Assembly (NCBI GenBank): GCA_947175555.1
Contig: CAMWNK010000007.1
Coordinates: 1-44,997, forward strand
Direction of reading: 5' to 3'
DNA: 44,997 nucleotides
From: an uncultured Clostridia bacterium
Lineage (GTDB): Bacteria; Bacillota; Clostridia; Christensenellales; UBA3700
Shown: positions 1-8,158 of the stretch, piece after piece
Numbering within the stretch: the stretch's first letter is position 1
Layout of the letters: each line of letters opens with the position of its first letter
Made by a program: the position numbers and the translations under genes
Notes under the pieces: generated by a model
What the model saw: only the letters and a program-made list of their open reading frames with translations
Databases searched by the model: none
Told to the model about the DNA's origin: nothing

Positions 1-164
1 AGACAATACCGCTTGGAATAAGCATTATATACTTTAACGACAAGAGCAAAAACATTTACGCCAAACTGCCGCCCGATAAAGAGCAAGCGAAAAGGCTGTC
101 AAAGCGCATCTATAAGAACGCTATGACAGCCCTTGCAAACCGTGAGCAATCACCGCGCCGCTAA
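1..164 (+). CDS. C-terminal end of an unidentified protein (partial)
   Basis: An open frame (codons from base 3) runs in from the left edge and stops at TAA 162-164, giving about 53 residues that end in a Lys/Arg-rich helix (KRLSKRIYKNAMTALA). I do not recognise the family. The last part is repeated almost exactly at 1356-1414, on the far side of the next gene, where it again forms a short C-terminal reading frame ending at TGA 1431-1433. GC is higher than in the following gene. The start lies outside the window, so function cannot be judged. Confidence 0.55.
   Translation, partial: TIPLGISIIYFNDKSKNIYAKLPPDKEQAKRLSKRIYKNAMTALANREQSPRR
91..149 (+). repeat. 59-bp direct repeat, copy A
   Basis: Bases 91-149 match 1356-1414 with about five mismatches over 59 positions (for example GCGCATC against GCGTATC, TATAAGAACG against TATAAAAACG). 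Copy A is the real 3' end of the leftmost gene. The two copies bracket the nuclease-like gene 260-1357, as expected when a cargo gene enters beside a gene end and leaves a duplicate of it. Confidence 0.8.
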
Positions 165-259
165 TTGCTTGTAATTAGATAAGTCATTACATATTTAATT
201 TTCTCGACTTTATATACAAAAAATGCTATAATGACAAAAGACTTTATTATGGAGTATTT

Positions 260-1357
260 ATGCTGAACGAAGAACAGAATAATAAATTTGTTATTTTATG
301 TAAAGAACTAATGCCAGAATATATGCGTCGAGCAGATGACGATAATTTTATATTTGGGGATTTTCGAGATAAAAATCGTTTTAGCTGCTTTTATCACAAT
401 GGGAATGAAAATATTGATTTTGTTTTTACTCGCTTACATTTTGAAATAAACGAGTGGATTAAAGAGTATTCAAATAGGTTTACTCGTGGGAACAGATATA
501 TTTGTTCGACAGATAGAACTTCGTTGAATAATTTACATACGATTTTGTGTGGGCTAATTACATTTTTTCAGAAAATAGGATTTGAATTGAATATTGCATC
601 TGAATATAAAAATTTGATTTTTGAAGGTAAAAATGAAATTCTAAATTCAGAAGGATATGTTGTGGATGATGATTTTATTTTACCAAATTTAATTATAGAT
701 GAGCCTGTATTTACTCTTATAGGAACAAATAATTTTGAAAATATTCGATTTTTGATTTTTGGTGCGGCAAAATCTAAACCAGATATAATTCTTAATGATG
801 TTTTAGACGGAAATCTAAAAGTATTAAATGACAAAGATGTTTTAGTTTATGATGATGATATTAAAGAAAGTTTAACTTATGCTGATTTTAAGATTTGGTG
901 GAATAAAAATAAAAGAAAATATTCGTGGTATAATCCTACACAACAAATGAACGAGATGGAACTTCGTGTACAAGATTATTATAAAAAGAATTTTAACGAC
1001 GATATGTTTCCCGTACTTATACCACAAGTATATTTACATTATGACCCAAAAGACAAAGAAACTCGTAAAAGATATAAATACAATAATAATTTAATCTTTC
1101 AAAGAATGGATTTTCTTATTATTTATAAAAATAGACGGGTGATTATCGAAATTGACGGAAAAACACATACTCCCGAAAATAGTTTAGAGCAATATTCAAA
1201 GCAATTAGAATACGATAGGACTATGAAATTTTTAGGCTATGATATATTTAGACTTGGGGGTTACGAATTAACTCATAATTTTGATGAAACAATAAAAATG
1301 TTTTTTGACAATTTAACACAGTATCTAAAAATCAGTAAGGAAACAGATAGTAAATAA
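260..1357 (+). CDS. Predicted PD-(D/E)XK / DUF559-like nuclease domain protein
   Basis: 365 residues. The N-terminal two thirds are unrecognised. The last ~90 residues have the layout of the DUF559/Vsr-like restriction-endonuclease fold: RMDFLI, then VIIEIDGKTH (the D...E-x-K core), a helix with YSKQLEYDR, and GYDIFRLGGYEL. ATG 260 is chosen because GGAG lies at 251-254. The gene is markedly AT-rich compared with housekeeping genes here and stands alone between 59-bp direct repeats, so recent transfer is likely. Such nuclease domains occur in restriction, repair and phage-defence proteins; a defence role is inference. No methylase or helicase partner is visible. Confidence 0.6.
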   Translation: MLNEEQNNKFVILCKELMPEYMRRADDDNFIFGDFRDKNRFSCFYHNGNENIDFVFTRLHFEINEWIKEYSNRFTRGNRYICSTDRTSLNNLHTILCGLITFFQKIGFELNIASEYKNLIFEGKNEILNSEGYVVDDDFILPNLIIDEPVFTLIGTNNFENIRFLIFGAAKSKPDIILNDVLDGNLKVLNDKDVLVYDDDIKESLTYADFKIWWNKNKRKYSWYNPTQQMNEMELRVQDYYKKNFNDDMFPVLIPQVYLHYDPKDKETRKRYKYNNNLIFQRMDFLIIYKNRRVIIEIDGKTHTPENSLEQYSKQLEYDRTMKFLGYDIFRLGGYELTHNFDETIKMFFDNLTQYLKISKETDSK

Positions 1358-1433
1358 AAAGCTGTCAAAGCGTATCTATAAAAACGCTATGACAGCCCTT
1401 GCAAGCCGTGAGCCGTCAACTCCGCACGACTGA
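1356..1433 (+). pseudogene. Duplicated C-terminal fragment of the leftmost gene (59-bp repeat copy B)
   Basis: Reading from 1356 gives the same Lys/Arg-rich C-terminal helix as the partial gene at 1-164 (KKLSKRIYKNAMTALASRE), then a different tail ending at TGA 1431-1433. There is no start or upstream coding sequence in this frame, because it begins inside the end of the nuclease gene. It is therefore a gene-end remnant, not a gene. Confidence 0.65.
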
Positions 1434-1912
1434 CTGATAACCCGACAGCGGCAAGTCAACGCCGCAATAATAGTCCCGTCGATTTACCTTGTATATTGCT
1501 ATGTTCTTTTTAGCGGCAAAGCGGTGCACCATTACGGGCGTATAAGAACGCTCAGACAGAGAAACCGATTTATCGGTTTCTTTTTCTTTTGCGCTGTTTT
1601 CGTCCTCGCTCCAGTTTTCGCCGTCGTTGCCATTGGAGTAATGAGTGAAAATCAAATTAAAGGTTATGTGATTGTAGGCGATAATTGCAAAATGCTCCCA
1701 GCTCTCGGCGACTGGCTATCTGCAATAATATCGCTTGCAATGTTCGGCTTCTCATGGCTGTGCAATCACTGGGTTAAGCAAGGCGTCCTGTGCCGCAGTC
1801 AAAGGAGCGCGTACCACGCGACCGTAAGAAGAGTAAGGCAGAGCGTATCGAGGAATTGGAGCGACAAGTTGAGGAACTAAAAGGGAGCAAGCAAGAGTAT
1901 ATCCCGAGATGA
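1434..1912 (+). pseudogene. Gene debris with a coiled-coil C-terminus
   Basis: No intact gene is convincing here. The frame from 1778 to TGA 1910-1912 encodes a charged segment typical of a real protein C-terminus (KKSKAERIEELERQVEELKG), but it is closed upstream by a stop at 1775-1777. The overlapping frame 1524-1880 (118 codons) has a hydrophobic stretch and then an unlikely Arg-rich tail; a frame change near 1775-1800 would join a membrane-like part to the coiled coil. I read this as a frameshifted remnant. A 79-codon frame on the minus strand (1416-1655) is also possible but has no supporting signals. Confidence 0.35.
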
Positions 1913-1917
1913 ATTTA

Positions 1918-1942
1918 CGACAGCCTTAAAGCTGTCGTTTTT
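1918..1942 (+). terminator. Rho-independent terminator
   Basis: CGACAGC (1918-1924), loop CTTAAA and GCTGTCG (1931-1937), then TTTTT. It closes the remnant ending at 1912. Confidence 0.75.
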
Positions 1943-2052
1943 CTATATGCTTATAAAATTAGAAAGCGCGACAAGATGTCGCGCCCCTAATGACGGGATG
2001 TATTTATATGACATAATTATAATAACAGATAAAACAAAAGTCGTCAATACAT

Positions 2053-2081
2053 TTTGTACAATATTCAATATATTTGTACAA
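2053..2081. promoter_or_regulatory. Paired TTTGTACAA sites (set 1)
   Basis: Two copies of TTTGTACAA (core TTGTACAA is a perfect palindrome) 20 bp apart, upstream of the gene at 2187. Related pairs lie at 3739-3770 and 26911-26939. They could be operators of a shared regulator. No regulator for them is identified. Confidence 0.4.
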
Positions 2082-2186
2082 AATAATTACAATATAACAA
2101 AAGTTGACCTGTTATAAAATTAATAATAATATTTTGAAATTGAAATAGTATAATACATAGACAATATCAAGTTGTGGTGATATAAT

Positions 2187-3152
2187 ATGCTTAATTTAGG
2201 AAATATCTTCACTAAAAATAATTATGATACACTGGAGGAAAAATTTTTGGAAAAAGTTGAGCGAATGACAATTAGTTTTGGTGGGGAAGACCAAATAGGA
2301 TTAGATACTTTACGTGAGTGTTTGGATATAACAGTTGACGTAATGAAAACAATAGCTGACCAAAACCTTGCGAAAGATGATTATTGTAAGTTTTATATAC
2401 AAGATGTTCGCCGCGGCAGCGTTATTATGGATGTAGGACTTATAACTAATATTGTAGGTGCAATAATTCCAGCTATACCAAGTATTATTCAAATTTTTAT
2501 AGAAATATTTAAGATGCGCAAACATCTTAAAGGTAAAGAGCCCAAAAATATAGAAAAGAATGAGAAAAAGACCGTTATAGAAAATTGCGATGGGGCTAAA
2601 ATAACTGTTCATAATAATACCTATAATATATATGTATCGGAGAATACAACTGAAAGATGTCTCGCCAGAATGAATGATACTTTAGCAAAGGATCCTGCAA
2701 GAACGGATCTGACTATTGAATATGCTGACCAATCAGGCAAAGTAGTAGATAAAGTGAGTATGGTAAAGGAGGAATTAGCACAAACTTCCATAGCACTTGA
2801 TGTAGAAAGATTTGATAATTCATTAACTGAAAAAACAGTCATAGAATGGGTAAAAGTACGCAAATGTATTTTTATAGGTGATAGTAAGTGGGAGTTTGTA
2901 TCTATAGTAGGTAATGTAAGTTTTTCTGCATCTATTGAAGATAGAGAATTTGCAGAAAAATTTAAAAAAGGCGAAATTATTATAACGCCAGAAAGTTTGC
3001 TGAAGATAAAACTGCTTTGCCGAATGAGATGCGATGCTGACGGCAATACAAAGGGCAAAACAACTTATTCAGTTACAAAAGTTTTAGATATAGATTCTCC
3101 ACAGTCAAAGAAACAAATGTCTATGTTTGATAATGAAGATAGTATTATATAA
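2187..3152 (+). CDS. Unknown protein with central hydrophobic segment
   Basis: 321 residues, family not recognised. Residues ~1-75 are charged and probably helical. Residues ~78-108 form a long hydrophobic stretch (MDVGLITNIVGAIIPAIPSI and onward) that could be a membrane hairpin. A short Lys-rich linker leads to a beta-rich region (~130-300) with VEWVKV-like and KWEFVSIVGNVSFSASI strands. ATG 2187 follows a weak GTGGTGAT. The gene is AT-rich, stands alone, and lies between diverged repeats R1 and R2, so it looks like accessory cargo. A role in defence or stress cannot be read from the sequence. Confidence 0.6.
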   Translation: MLNLGNIFTKNNYDTLEEKFLEKVERMTISFGGEDQIGLDTLRECLDITVDVMKTIADQNLAKDDYCKFYIQDVRRGSVIMDVGLITNIVGAIIPAIPSIIQIFIEIFKMRKHLKGKEPKNIEKNEKKTVIENCDGAKITVHNNTYNIYVSENTTERCLARMNDTLAKDPARTDLTIEYADQSGKVVDKVSMVKEELAQTSIALDVERFDNSLTEKTVIEWVKVRKCIFIGDSKWEFVSIVGNVSFSASIEDREFAEKFKKGEIIITPESLLKIKLLCRMRCDADGNTKGKTTYSVTKVLDIDSPQSKKQMSMFDNEDSII

Positions 3153-3261
3153 TGTTTTGAAGAAAAAGTAATTATATTTTTAGACATAGTAACAGTAATG
3201 ACAAAAAGCTGGCTCAAAGAACGGTTAAAATGAGTTAGTTTAATTAATAACAAGATAATTA

Positions 3262-3287
3262 GGCAGCCTCGCGGGGCTGTCCTTTTT
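3262..3287 (+). terminator. Rho-independent terminator
   Basis: GGCAGCC, loop, GGGCTGTCC followed by TTTTT, 110 bp after the 321-residue gene. Likely its terminator. Confidence 0.75.
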
Positions 3288-3318
3288 GTATATAAAAAAA
3301 TAATTTGGAGTTAATTTT

Positions 3319-3411
3319 ATGTCAAAGAATGGAAGAGAGCTGGATATAATCATGCTTGGCAACAGGCGCATCGTTTCTTATGAAAGCGCGTTTATATGTA
3401 GATGGAAGTAA
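3319..3411 (+). CDS. Possible 30-residue small protein
   Basis: ATG 3319 follows TTTGGAG (3305-3310) at a workable distance, and the frame closes at TAA 3409-3411. The peptide begins MSKNGRELDIIMLGNRR and has no recognised motif. The ribosome site is the only positive evidence; it may also be a truncated gene start. Confidence 0.3.
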   Translation: MSKNGRELDIIMLGNRRIVSYESAFICRWK

Positions 3412-3579
3412 ATCTTTAGAAAATTAAAGGCGTGTGCAATAATAAACATCCGTACAGGCGTTTGGCGCTATTCTTTGTAAAATGCTGCATAACTGGTAAT
3501 TAGTTAATTTAATATTTAATAATTTGCGATAGCTTTTAGCTGAAAAATAAATCTTAACAATATACGTGGCGAGAATAGG
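3412..3579. other. Intergenic stretch without recognised content
   Basis: AT-rich sequence between the small ORF and repeat unit R2. I see no gene, hairpin with U-tract or convincing promoter in it. Confidence 0.5.
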
Positions 3580-3795
3580 GCAGCATAGTTGTTAATTTCG
3601 CAGTTATGCTGTCTGTTGTTTTGATAGCTTTATAATATAAAGAAAGTGCGACAATATTTCTACCGTCGCACTTTCTTAAAGAAAAATATTTATATGACTA
3701 TTAAGATAATATCATATAAAATATTGCATGTCAATAAATTTGTACAAAAATATATAATATTTTACAAAATTAATACCATATAACTAAAATTGCGA
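3580..3795 (+). repeat. Structured intergenic repeat R2
   Basis: Diverged counterpart of R1: hairpin GCAGCATA...TATGCTGT (3580-3612), a strong perfect stem AGAAAGTGCGAC (3641-3652) with GTCGCACTTTCT (3665-3676), TATTTATATGAC, GTCAATA, then TTTGTACAA (3739-3747) and TTTTACAAAAT (3760-3770). Order and spacing follow R1 although stem sequences differ. Confidence 0.6.
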
Positions 3796-3864
3796 TCTAT
3801 CCAAGTAATAACAATCTATATGTTGTATTATTACGTACAGGCATCAATAAGACTAATAAAACGC

Positions 3865-3893
3865 TTGACTATCTTTACTTACAGTATTATAAT
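3865..3893 (+). promoter_or_regulatory. Sigma-A promoter of the tetR gene
   Basis: TTGACT (3865-3870), 17-bp spacer, TATAAT (3888-3893), 30 bp before ATG 3924. A TetR autoregulatory operator would be expected here but no clear palindrome is seen. Confidence 0.75.
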
Positions 3894-3923
3894 TTAACTA
3901 TTAGTAAAATTTAGGAGCTGCAT

Positions 3924-4547
3924 ATGAATACAAGGACGCAAAGGACTATAGCCTTCAATCGCCGCAATATATTAGACGCCGCAGACAGATTATTTTGTAA
4001 CAGCGGTGTAGATAAGACTACTATGGAGCACATCGCGGCTGAGGCAGGATATAGCAAGCCGACGATATACGGATATTTTAAGGATAAGGACGAAGTTTAT
4101 TTTGCGCTCGTATTAGAGTTTATGCAAGAGATAGTCGTCAAGGTTGATAAAGCGGTAGAGGAAAGTAGCGCGTTCCCAGATACGTTTATGAACATCTGTC
4201 AAGAGGTCTATAAGCTGGCGACAGAATATCCGCTGTATTTTGAGGGGCTTATCGGCAATATCAACGTAAATATTCAATCAAGCGATACGCCTCGAATTTA
4301 TAAGGACATCTACCGATTAGGCGAGGAGCTAAACGAAAAGCTATCGCAGCTATTGCAACAAGGCAAGGATGAGGGCGTAATAAACGCTGCTATGGAGAGC
4401 TCGGCAATTCTATTATTCCTTTGGAGCTCGGTATCGGGCGTAATAAGGATGATTAATCAGAAAAAGGAATATATGAAAGTTTTGAAACTCAATGAAAAAG
4501 ATTTTTCCAAGTTTTGCTTTGAAAGATTGCTCTGCGCCTGCAAGTGA
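3924..4547 (+). CDS. TetR/AcrR family transcriptional regulator
   Basis: 207 residues, the normal TetR length. Residues ~10-57 are the TetR_N helix-turn-helix: RRNILDAADRLFCNSGVDKT, then TMEHIAAEAGYSKPTIYGYF and KDKDEVYFAL. The rest is the helical ligand and dimer domain with a hydrophobic helix near the C-terminus. ATG 3924 follows TTAGGAGCTGCAT. Its stop is 6 bp before the nitroreductase-like gene, so the two form an operon and the regulator probably represses this unit in response to a small molecule. The ligand is unknown. Confidence 0.9.
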   Translation: MNTRTQRTIAFNRRNILDAADRLFCNSGVDKTTMEHIAAEAGYSKPTIYGYFKDKDEVYFALVLEFMQEIVVKVDKAVEESSAFPDTFMNICQEVYKLATEYPLYFEGLIGNINVNIQSSDTPRIYKDIYRLGEELNEKLSQLLQQGKDEGVINAAMESSAILLFLWSSVSGVIRMINQKKEYMKVLKLNEKDFSKFCFERLLCACK

Positions 4548-4553
4548 GGGGAA

Positions 4554-5666
4554 ATGACAAGGAAAAAGAAAGTCATGATTGCTGCTGCGTCCATAGTATG
4601 CGTTATCATAATCGCGCTTTGTATTCTTTTGATTGCGGCGGCAATCGTAGGCAGGGAGCTCAAAGTCAATCCCTCGCGTAAATTGGATGGCGTCGATCAA
4701 GAAGTGCAGGATGCGCTGTGGTATTCGTCAATAGCCGCCAATTCTCACAATACGCAGATGTGGCGCGTCGAGCTTTATCCCGACTTAAGCCGCTTGCTAA
4801 TCACCGTCGACGGCAGTCGGACCTTAAGCGTAGTCGATCCTAAAAGGAGAGAGGCGTATATTTCGCTGGGCTGCTATATCGAGACGATGAGCGCAGCCTT
4901 TGACGCATACGGCTACGATACGCATGTGCAATGCGGCGACTTAAGCGTGCAGGTGAGTTATTCAAGGCGCGATAACGCAACCGTCGACAATTCGAGGCTT
5001 GCCTTGATTGATAAGCGTCATACTGATAAGTCGGGATATCATAGCGATCGAATCAAGCAAGATGCTGTAAGCCGCTTGCTGAACAAGTATGCCGCATTAT
5101 CTATTTATCAGAGCGACAGCGACAGTTTTACTTATCTTAAGCAAGCGTCTATGGACGCCGTTGCCTTACAATCGGCTGATAGGGCATATCGCGAGGAATT
5201 GGCACAATGGATGCGCTTTTCCGATAAGGAGGCGTTAGATAAGTTGGACGGCATCACAGCCGATATGATTGGCTTGAAGGGAGTTGTCAAAGCGTTCTAT
5301 TATTGGACTACGACAAGGGAGAGCGCCAAAGGCGATAAGTTTGCACGGCAGGGCATAGCGACGGCTAAATCTCAACTTGATAACTGCGGAGCATTTGCCG
5401 TTATTACAGGCGGAAATACTTTTGAAGAGCTGATCGACGTAGGCAGGATTACGCAAGCGTTTTGGTTTGACTGCGCCGATAATGATATTGCAGTGCAGCC
5501 CTTTTCCGCCGCGCTTGAGACGGAGCCGTTTAGTCTTTCTATAGATAATGATTTGGGATTAGACGCGCCCATACAGATGATTTTAAGATTGGGCTACGTC
5601 GATAGTTACGGTGTCAACAGCGGACTGCGCAGGAGTTTATCCGACTATATCGACGTCATTAGGTGA
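4554..5666 (+). CDS. Membrane-anchored Acg-like nitroreductase-family protein
   Basis: 370 residues. Residues ~7-32 are one transmembrane helix behind a MTRKKK start, so the protein is anchored, probably facing outward. The rest resembles Acg-type FMN-binding nitroreductases: SSIAANSHNTQMWRVEL corresponds to the family APS-HNTQPW FMN-phosphate motif, ELAQWMRF to the EL-WMR motif, and RRSLSDYI to the usual C-terminal end. Acg-like proteins often lack demonstrated reductase activity and may sequester flavin. GAGGGG precedes ATG 4554, 6 bp after tetR. A membrane anchor is unusual for this family. Confidence 0.7.
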   Translation: MTRKKKVMIAAASIVCVIIIALCILLIAAAIVGRELKVNPSRKLDGVDQEVQDALWYSSIAANSHNTQMWRVELYPDLSRLLITVDGSRTLSVVDPKRREAYISLGCYIETMSAAFDAYGYDTHVQCGDLSVQVSYSRRDNATVDNSRLALIDKRHTDKSGYHSDRIKQDAVSRLLNKYAALSIYQSDSDSFTYLKQASMDAVALQSADRAYREELAQWMRFSDKEALDKLDGITADMIGLKGVVKAFYYWTTTRESAKGDKFARQGIATAKSQLDNCGAFAVITGGNTFEELIDVGRITQAFWFDCADNDIAVQPFSAALETEPFSLSIDNDLGLDAPIQMILRLGYVDSYGVNSGLRRSLSDYIDVIR

Positions 5667-5785
5667 TGCTTTACTTTTAGACGCGCTAACTGCGAGGAAT
5701 CTATCGGATAAGGCGTCAATGCAGAGGCGTGCACATAATGGCTTATATCAATGACTAAAGTCGATTTAATCGTATTATATATCGT

Positions 5786-5818
5786 TAATAAAGAGGCGGA
5801 CCTATACGATTTCGGTCC
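5786..5818 (-). terminator. Terminator hairpin between convergent genes
   Basis: GGCGGACC and GGTCCGCC arms around a ten-base loop. On the minus strand it is followed by TCTTTATT, so it best serves the MATE gene at 5864-7315; it may act in both directions. Confidence 0.6.
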
Positions 5819-5863
5819 GCCCCGCTTATAATAACTATTTATCTAAATGGCTGTCAATATAAA

Positions 5864-7315
5864 TTACTGCGGCAGCGGCGGCTCTTGAGTAGTCTGTTCA
5901 GGCTCGCTTTGCTCTAAGGCGCGTTCGATAGCGGTGCTTTTCTTTAATTTGGCAAAGTAAACTACGGTCAATATTGCTGTGAATACCATTGCAATCAAGT
6001 CGGCAATAGGCGCGGACATGATTATGCCGTCAATGCCCTTGAATATAGGCAGGACGCAGATTAGCGGAATAAAGCAGATTATGTCGCGTATCAGCGATGT
6101 CGATACCGCAAATATCGGCTTGCCTACCGCTTGGAAGAATATCGACGACATCTTTATGACGCACGTAAATGTTACGAGGGCAAGGAATATACGGAAGGTC
6201 TTTTGCGCAAAGTCCCAATAGTCGTCGGGATTGGGTATATTGGTAGGCTTGCCGAACATCCCCACCACTGCGTTAGGCGCAAGTTCAAACAGCAGGGTAG
6301 AGACTATACCGACTATTAGCGTGCATAGCAAGATAGACTTATACAGTTTCTTAACTCTATCGATATTTCGTGCACCGATATTGTATCCAATTATCGGTTG
6401 ACATCCGAGGACTACTCCCACGACGATATTGATTACCACCGTAAACACCTTGCTCTCGATAGCTATTACGGCGATAGGTATGTCCGCGCCGTAGTGGGAT
6501 ATAGAGCCGTATTTGGCAAGCATGATGTTGCACACCAGTGAGATGATAACTATTGTCATCTGCGTTACGAAGGACGATAAGCCGAGTTTGATAGCTTCAA
6601 CGAATATCTTGAATTTAGGGATAAAGCTCTTTAGCTTAAGACGGAAAGTCTTGGTGCGGAACAAGTACAATATACTTATTGCAAATGACGCCACCTGTCC
6701 GATGACAGTCGCCCATGCCGCGCCCGCCATGCCCCAATGACATGCGAAAATGAATATGGGGTCCAAGATGATATTGATTATCGCGCCCGAGAGCATGGAG
6801 AGCATAGACCAATTCGGGCTGCCGTCTGCGCGTACGACGGCATTTATCATATTCATCAGCATATACACGGGGAAGAAGCCTAGTATGATATTGAAGTATT
6901 GTACTGCGTATCCGATACTGTTTTCCGACGCGCCGAACAAGGTCAAAAGCGGCGTCTTAAGCGGATAGAACACCGCAAGCAATACAACGCTTACGGATAG
7001 AGTAACCGTCATGCCCGTACCGACGCACCTATGTATGTTTTGGGTGTCGCCGCTGCCTTGATGTATGTTCATATAAGCGGCGCAGCCGTCGCCTATCCAC
7101 CACGCAAAGGCCTGCGCAATTATGAAGATAGGGAATACTACGCCCGTAGCGGCGTTTCCGAGTGTGGATAATTCGCTGTTTCCTACGAAAATCTGATCGA
7201 CTATATTGTAAAGCGCGCTGACCAGAAGCGAGAGAATGCACGGTATACAGAATTTCAGCATTAGCTTAGGTATCTTTTCCGTTGCCAAAAAGTTGGTTTG
7301 CTCTTGATTTTCCAT
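5864..7315 (-). CDS. MATE family multidrug efflux transporter
   Basis: 483 residues with about 12 transmembrane helices in two homologous halves, the MATE layout. Early motifs such as PKLMLKFCIPCILSLLVSAL, LYNIVDQIFVG and AADGSPNW-like loops are typical of the DinF/NorM-like Firmicute branch. It should export cationic drugs or metabolites in exchange for Na+ or H+ at the plasma membrane. The minus-strand ATG at 7315 follows an AATCGGAGG ribosome site. It has its own promoter at 7442-7470 and a ~120-nt leader containing a long hairpin (7377-7431). The C-terminal tail is Glu/Gln/Pro-rich. Confidence 0.92.
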   Translation of the reverse strand: MENQEQTNFLATEKIPKLMLKFCIPCILSLLVSALYNIVDQIFVGNSELSTLGNAATGVVFPIFIIAQAFAWWIGDGCAAYMNIHQGSGDTQNIHRCVGTGMTVTLSVSVVLLAVFYPLKTPLLTLFGASENSIGYAVQYFNIILGFFPVYMLMNMINAVVRADGSPNWSMLSMLSGAIINIILDPIFIFACHWGMAGAAWATVIGQVASFAISILYLFRTKTFRLKLKSFIPKFKIFVEAIKLGLSSFVTQMTIVIISLVCNIMLAKYGSISHYGADIPIAVIAIESKVFTVVINIVVGVVLGCQPIIGYNIGARNIDRVKKLYKSILLCTLIVGIVSTLLFELAPNAVVGMFGKPTNIPNPDDYWDFAQKTFRIFLALVTFTCVIKMSSIFFQAVGKPIFAVSTSLIRDIICFIPLICVLPIFKGIDGIIMSAPIADLIAMVFTAILTVVYFAKLKKSTAIERALEQSEPEQTTQEPPLPQ

Positions 7316-7376
7316 ATAATCCTCCGATTAAGTATTGTCGTCTTTGTCGGAGTAAAGAGCGCGTGAAACCTGCATC

Positions 7377-7431
7377 GAGCAACAAAAAAAGCGCGTGGAA
7401 TTGTCGAAATTCTACGCACTTTCTGCTGCTC
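7377..7431 (-). promoter_or_regulatory. Long leader hairpin upstream of MATE gene (possible attenuator)
   Basis: On the minus strand GAGCAGCA and GAAAGTGCGT-GAATT pair with AATTC-ACGCGCTTTTT and TGTTGCTC around a TCGAC loop, about 27 bp with few mismatches. The descending arm contains a run of seven T, as in an intrinsic terminator. The predicted transcript starts almost at the hairpin base. It could be a terminator/attenuator controlling the pump or a palindromic insertion. No known riboswitch consensus is recognised. Confidence 0.5.
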
Positions 7432-7441
7432 AACGTCATTT

Positions 7442-7470
7442 ATTTTATCAAATTTATTTGCAGTAGTCAA
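7442..7470 (-). promoter_or_regulatory. Sigma-A promoter of MATE gene
   Basis: Minus strand TTGACT (7470-7465), 17-bp spacer, TAAAAT (7447-7442). Predicted start near 7435. Confidence 0.7.
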
Positions 7471-7530
7471 TCTCTATGGACACATTTTTATAGGGAAAAG
7501 GTGGGAGCAATACCGCTTTATTTGCATTAT

Positions 7531-7558
7531 AAAAAAGCGGGGTTTTGTGCCCCGCTTT
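7531..7558 (-). terminator. Terminator of rubrerythrin gene
   Basis: Minus-strand AAAGCGGGG, loop, CCCCGCTTTTTT: a strong stem with a U-tract 20 bp after the rubrerythrin stop. Confidence 0.9.
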
Positions 7559-7577
7559 CAATGTCAATAAAGGCTTA

Positions 7578-8114
7578 TTAATAGTTTTCCGCTTTGACTT
7601 GGAAGTAGCTTTGCGGATGCTCGCAGACAGGGCATACCTCGGGTGCTTTTTTGCCGATGTGGATATGTCCGCAGTTGGCGCATTGCCACACTGTATCGCC
7701 GTCTTTGGAAAATACTGCGTCAGACTTGATATTTTCAAGCAGCTTCTTAAATCTCAGCTCGTGCTCCTTCTCAATGGCGGCTACGCCTTCAAAGAGCGCG
7801 GCTATCTTGTCGAAGCCTTCTTCGCGCGCCTCTTTTGCAAAGGTGGCGTACATATCCGTCCATTCGAAGTTTTCTCCGCCGGCTGCGTCTGCCAGGTTGT
7901 CCGCTGTAGAGCTTATTCCGCCGTTCAAGAGCTTGTACCACAGCTTGGCGTGTTCCTTTTCGTTATCCGCCGTCTCTTCGAATATCTGCGCTATCTGCAC
8001 GTATCCGTCCTTCTTTGCTTTGGAAGCGAAGTACGTGTACTTATTTCTTGCCTGAGATTCTCCGGCAAACGCCGCTTTAAGATTGGCTTCGGTCTTGGTT
8101 CCTTTCAATTCCAT
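7578..8114 (-). CDS. Rubrerythrin (ferritin-like domain then rubredoxin domain)
   Basis: 178 residues from ATG 8114. An in-frame ATG at 8120 lies only 2 nt after the GGAGG site, whereas 8114 has 7-nt spacing, so 8114 is preferred. Residues ~1-140 are the diiron ferritin-like domain (ESQARNKYTYFA, EE-x-DNEKEH, EGVAAIEKEHELRF). The C-terminal ~35 residues are the rubredoxin Fe(Cys)4 domain (CANCGHIH and CPVCEHPQ). It reduces hydrogen peroxide to water in the cytoplasm of anaerobes. Domain order is the classical one, opposite to the second rubrerythrin at 19920-20459. Confidence 0.95.
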   Translation of the reverse strand: MELKGTKTEANLKAAFAGESQARNKYTYFASKAKKDGYVQIAQIFEETADNEKEHAKLWYKLLNGGISSTADNLADAAGGENFEWTDMYATFAKEAREEGFDKIAALFEGVAAIEKEHELRFKKLLENIKSDAVFSKDGDTVWQCANCGHIHIGKKAPEVCPVCEHPQSYFQVKAENY

Positions 8115-8158
8115 TATCATTCCTCCATGTTCTACGGACGCTACATTGTCCTTGCTGT

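Larger units (their letters stand above)
1918..2110 (+). repeat. Structured intergenic repeat R1
   Basis: A ~190-bp unit: terminator hairpin, a second perfect hairpin (GCGCGACA 1966-1973 with TGTCGCGC 1977-1984), a TATTTATATGAC stretch, GTCAATA, then paired TTTGTACAA sites at 2053-2061 and 2073-2081. The same order of parts recurs at 3580-3795 (R2) with diverged sequence. R1 and R2 bracket the 321-residue protein gene. Confidence 0.6.

Noticed and set aside
1524..1880. 118-codon plus-strand frame as an intact gene
   Set aside because: No ribosome site, and the coiled-coil C-terminus continues in another frame. Treated as a remnant.
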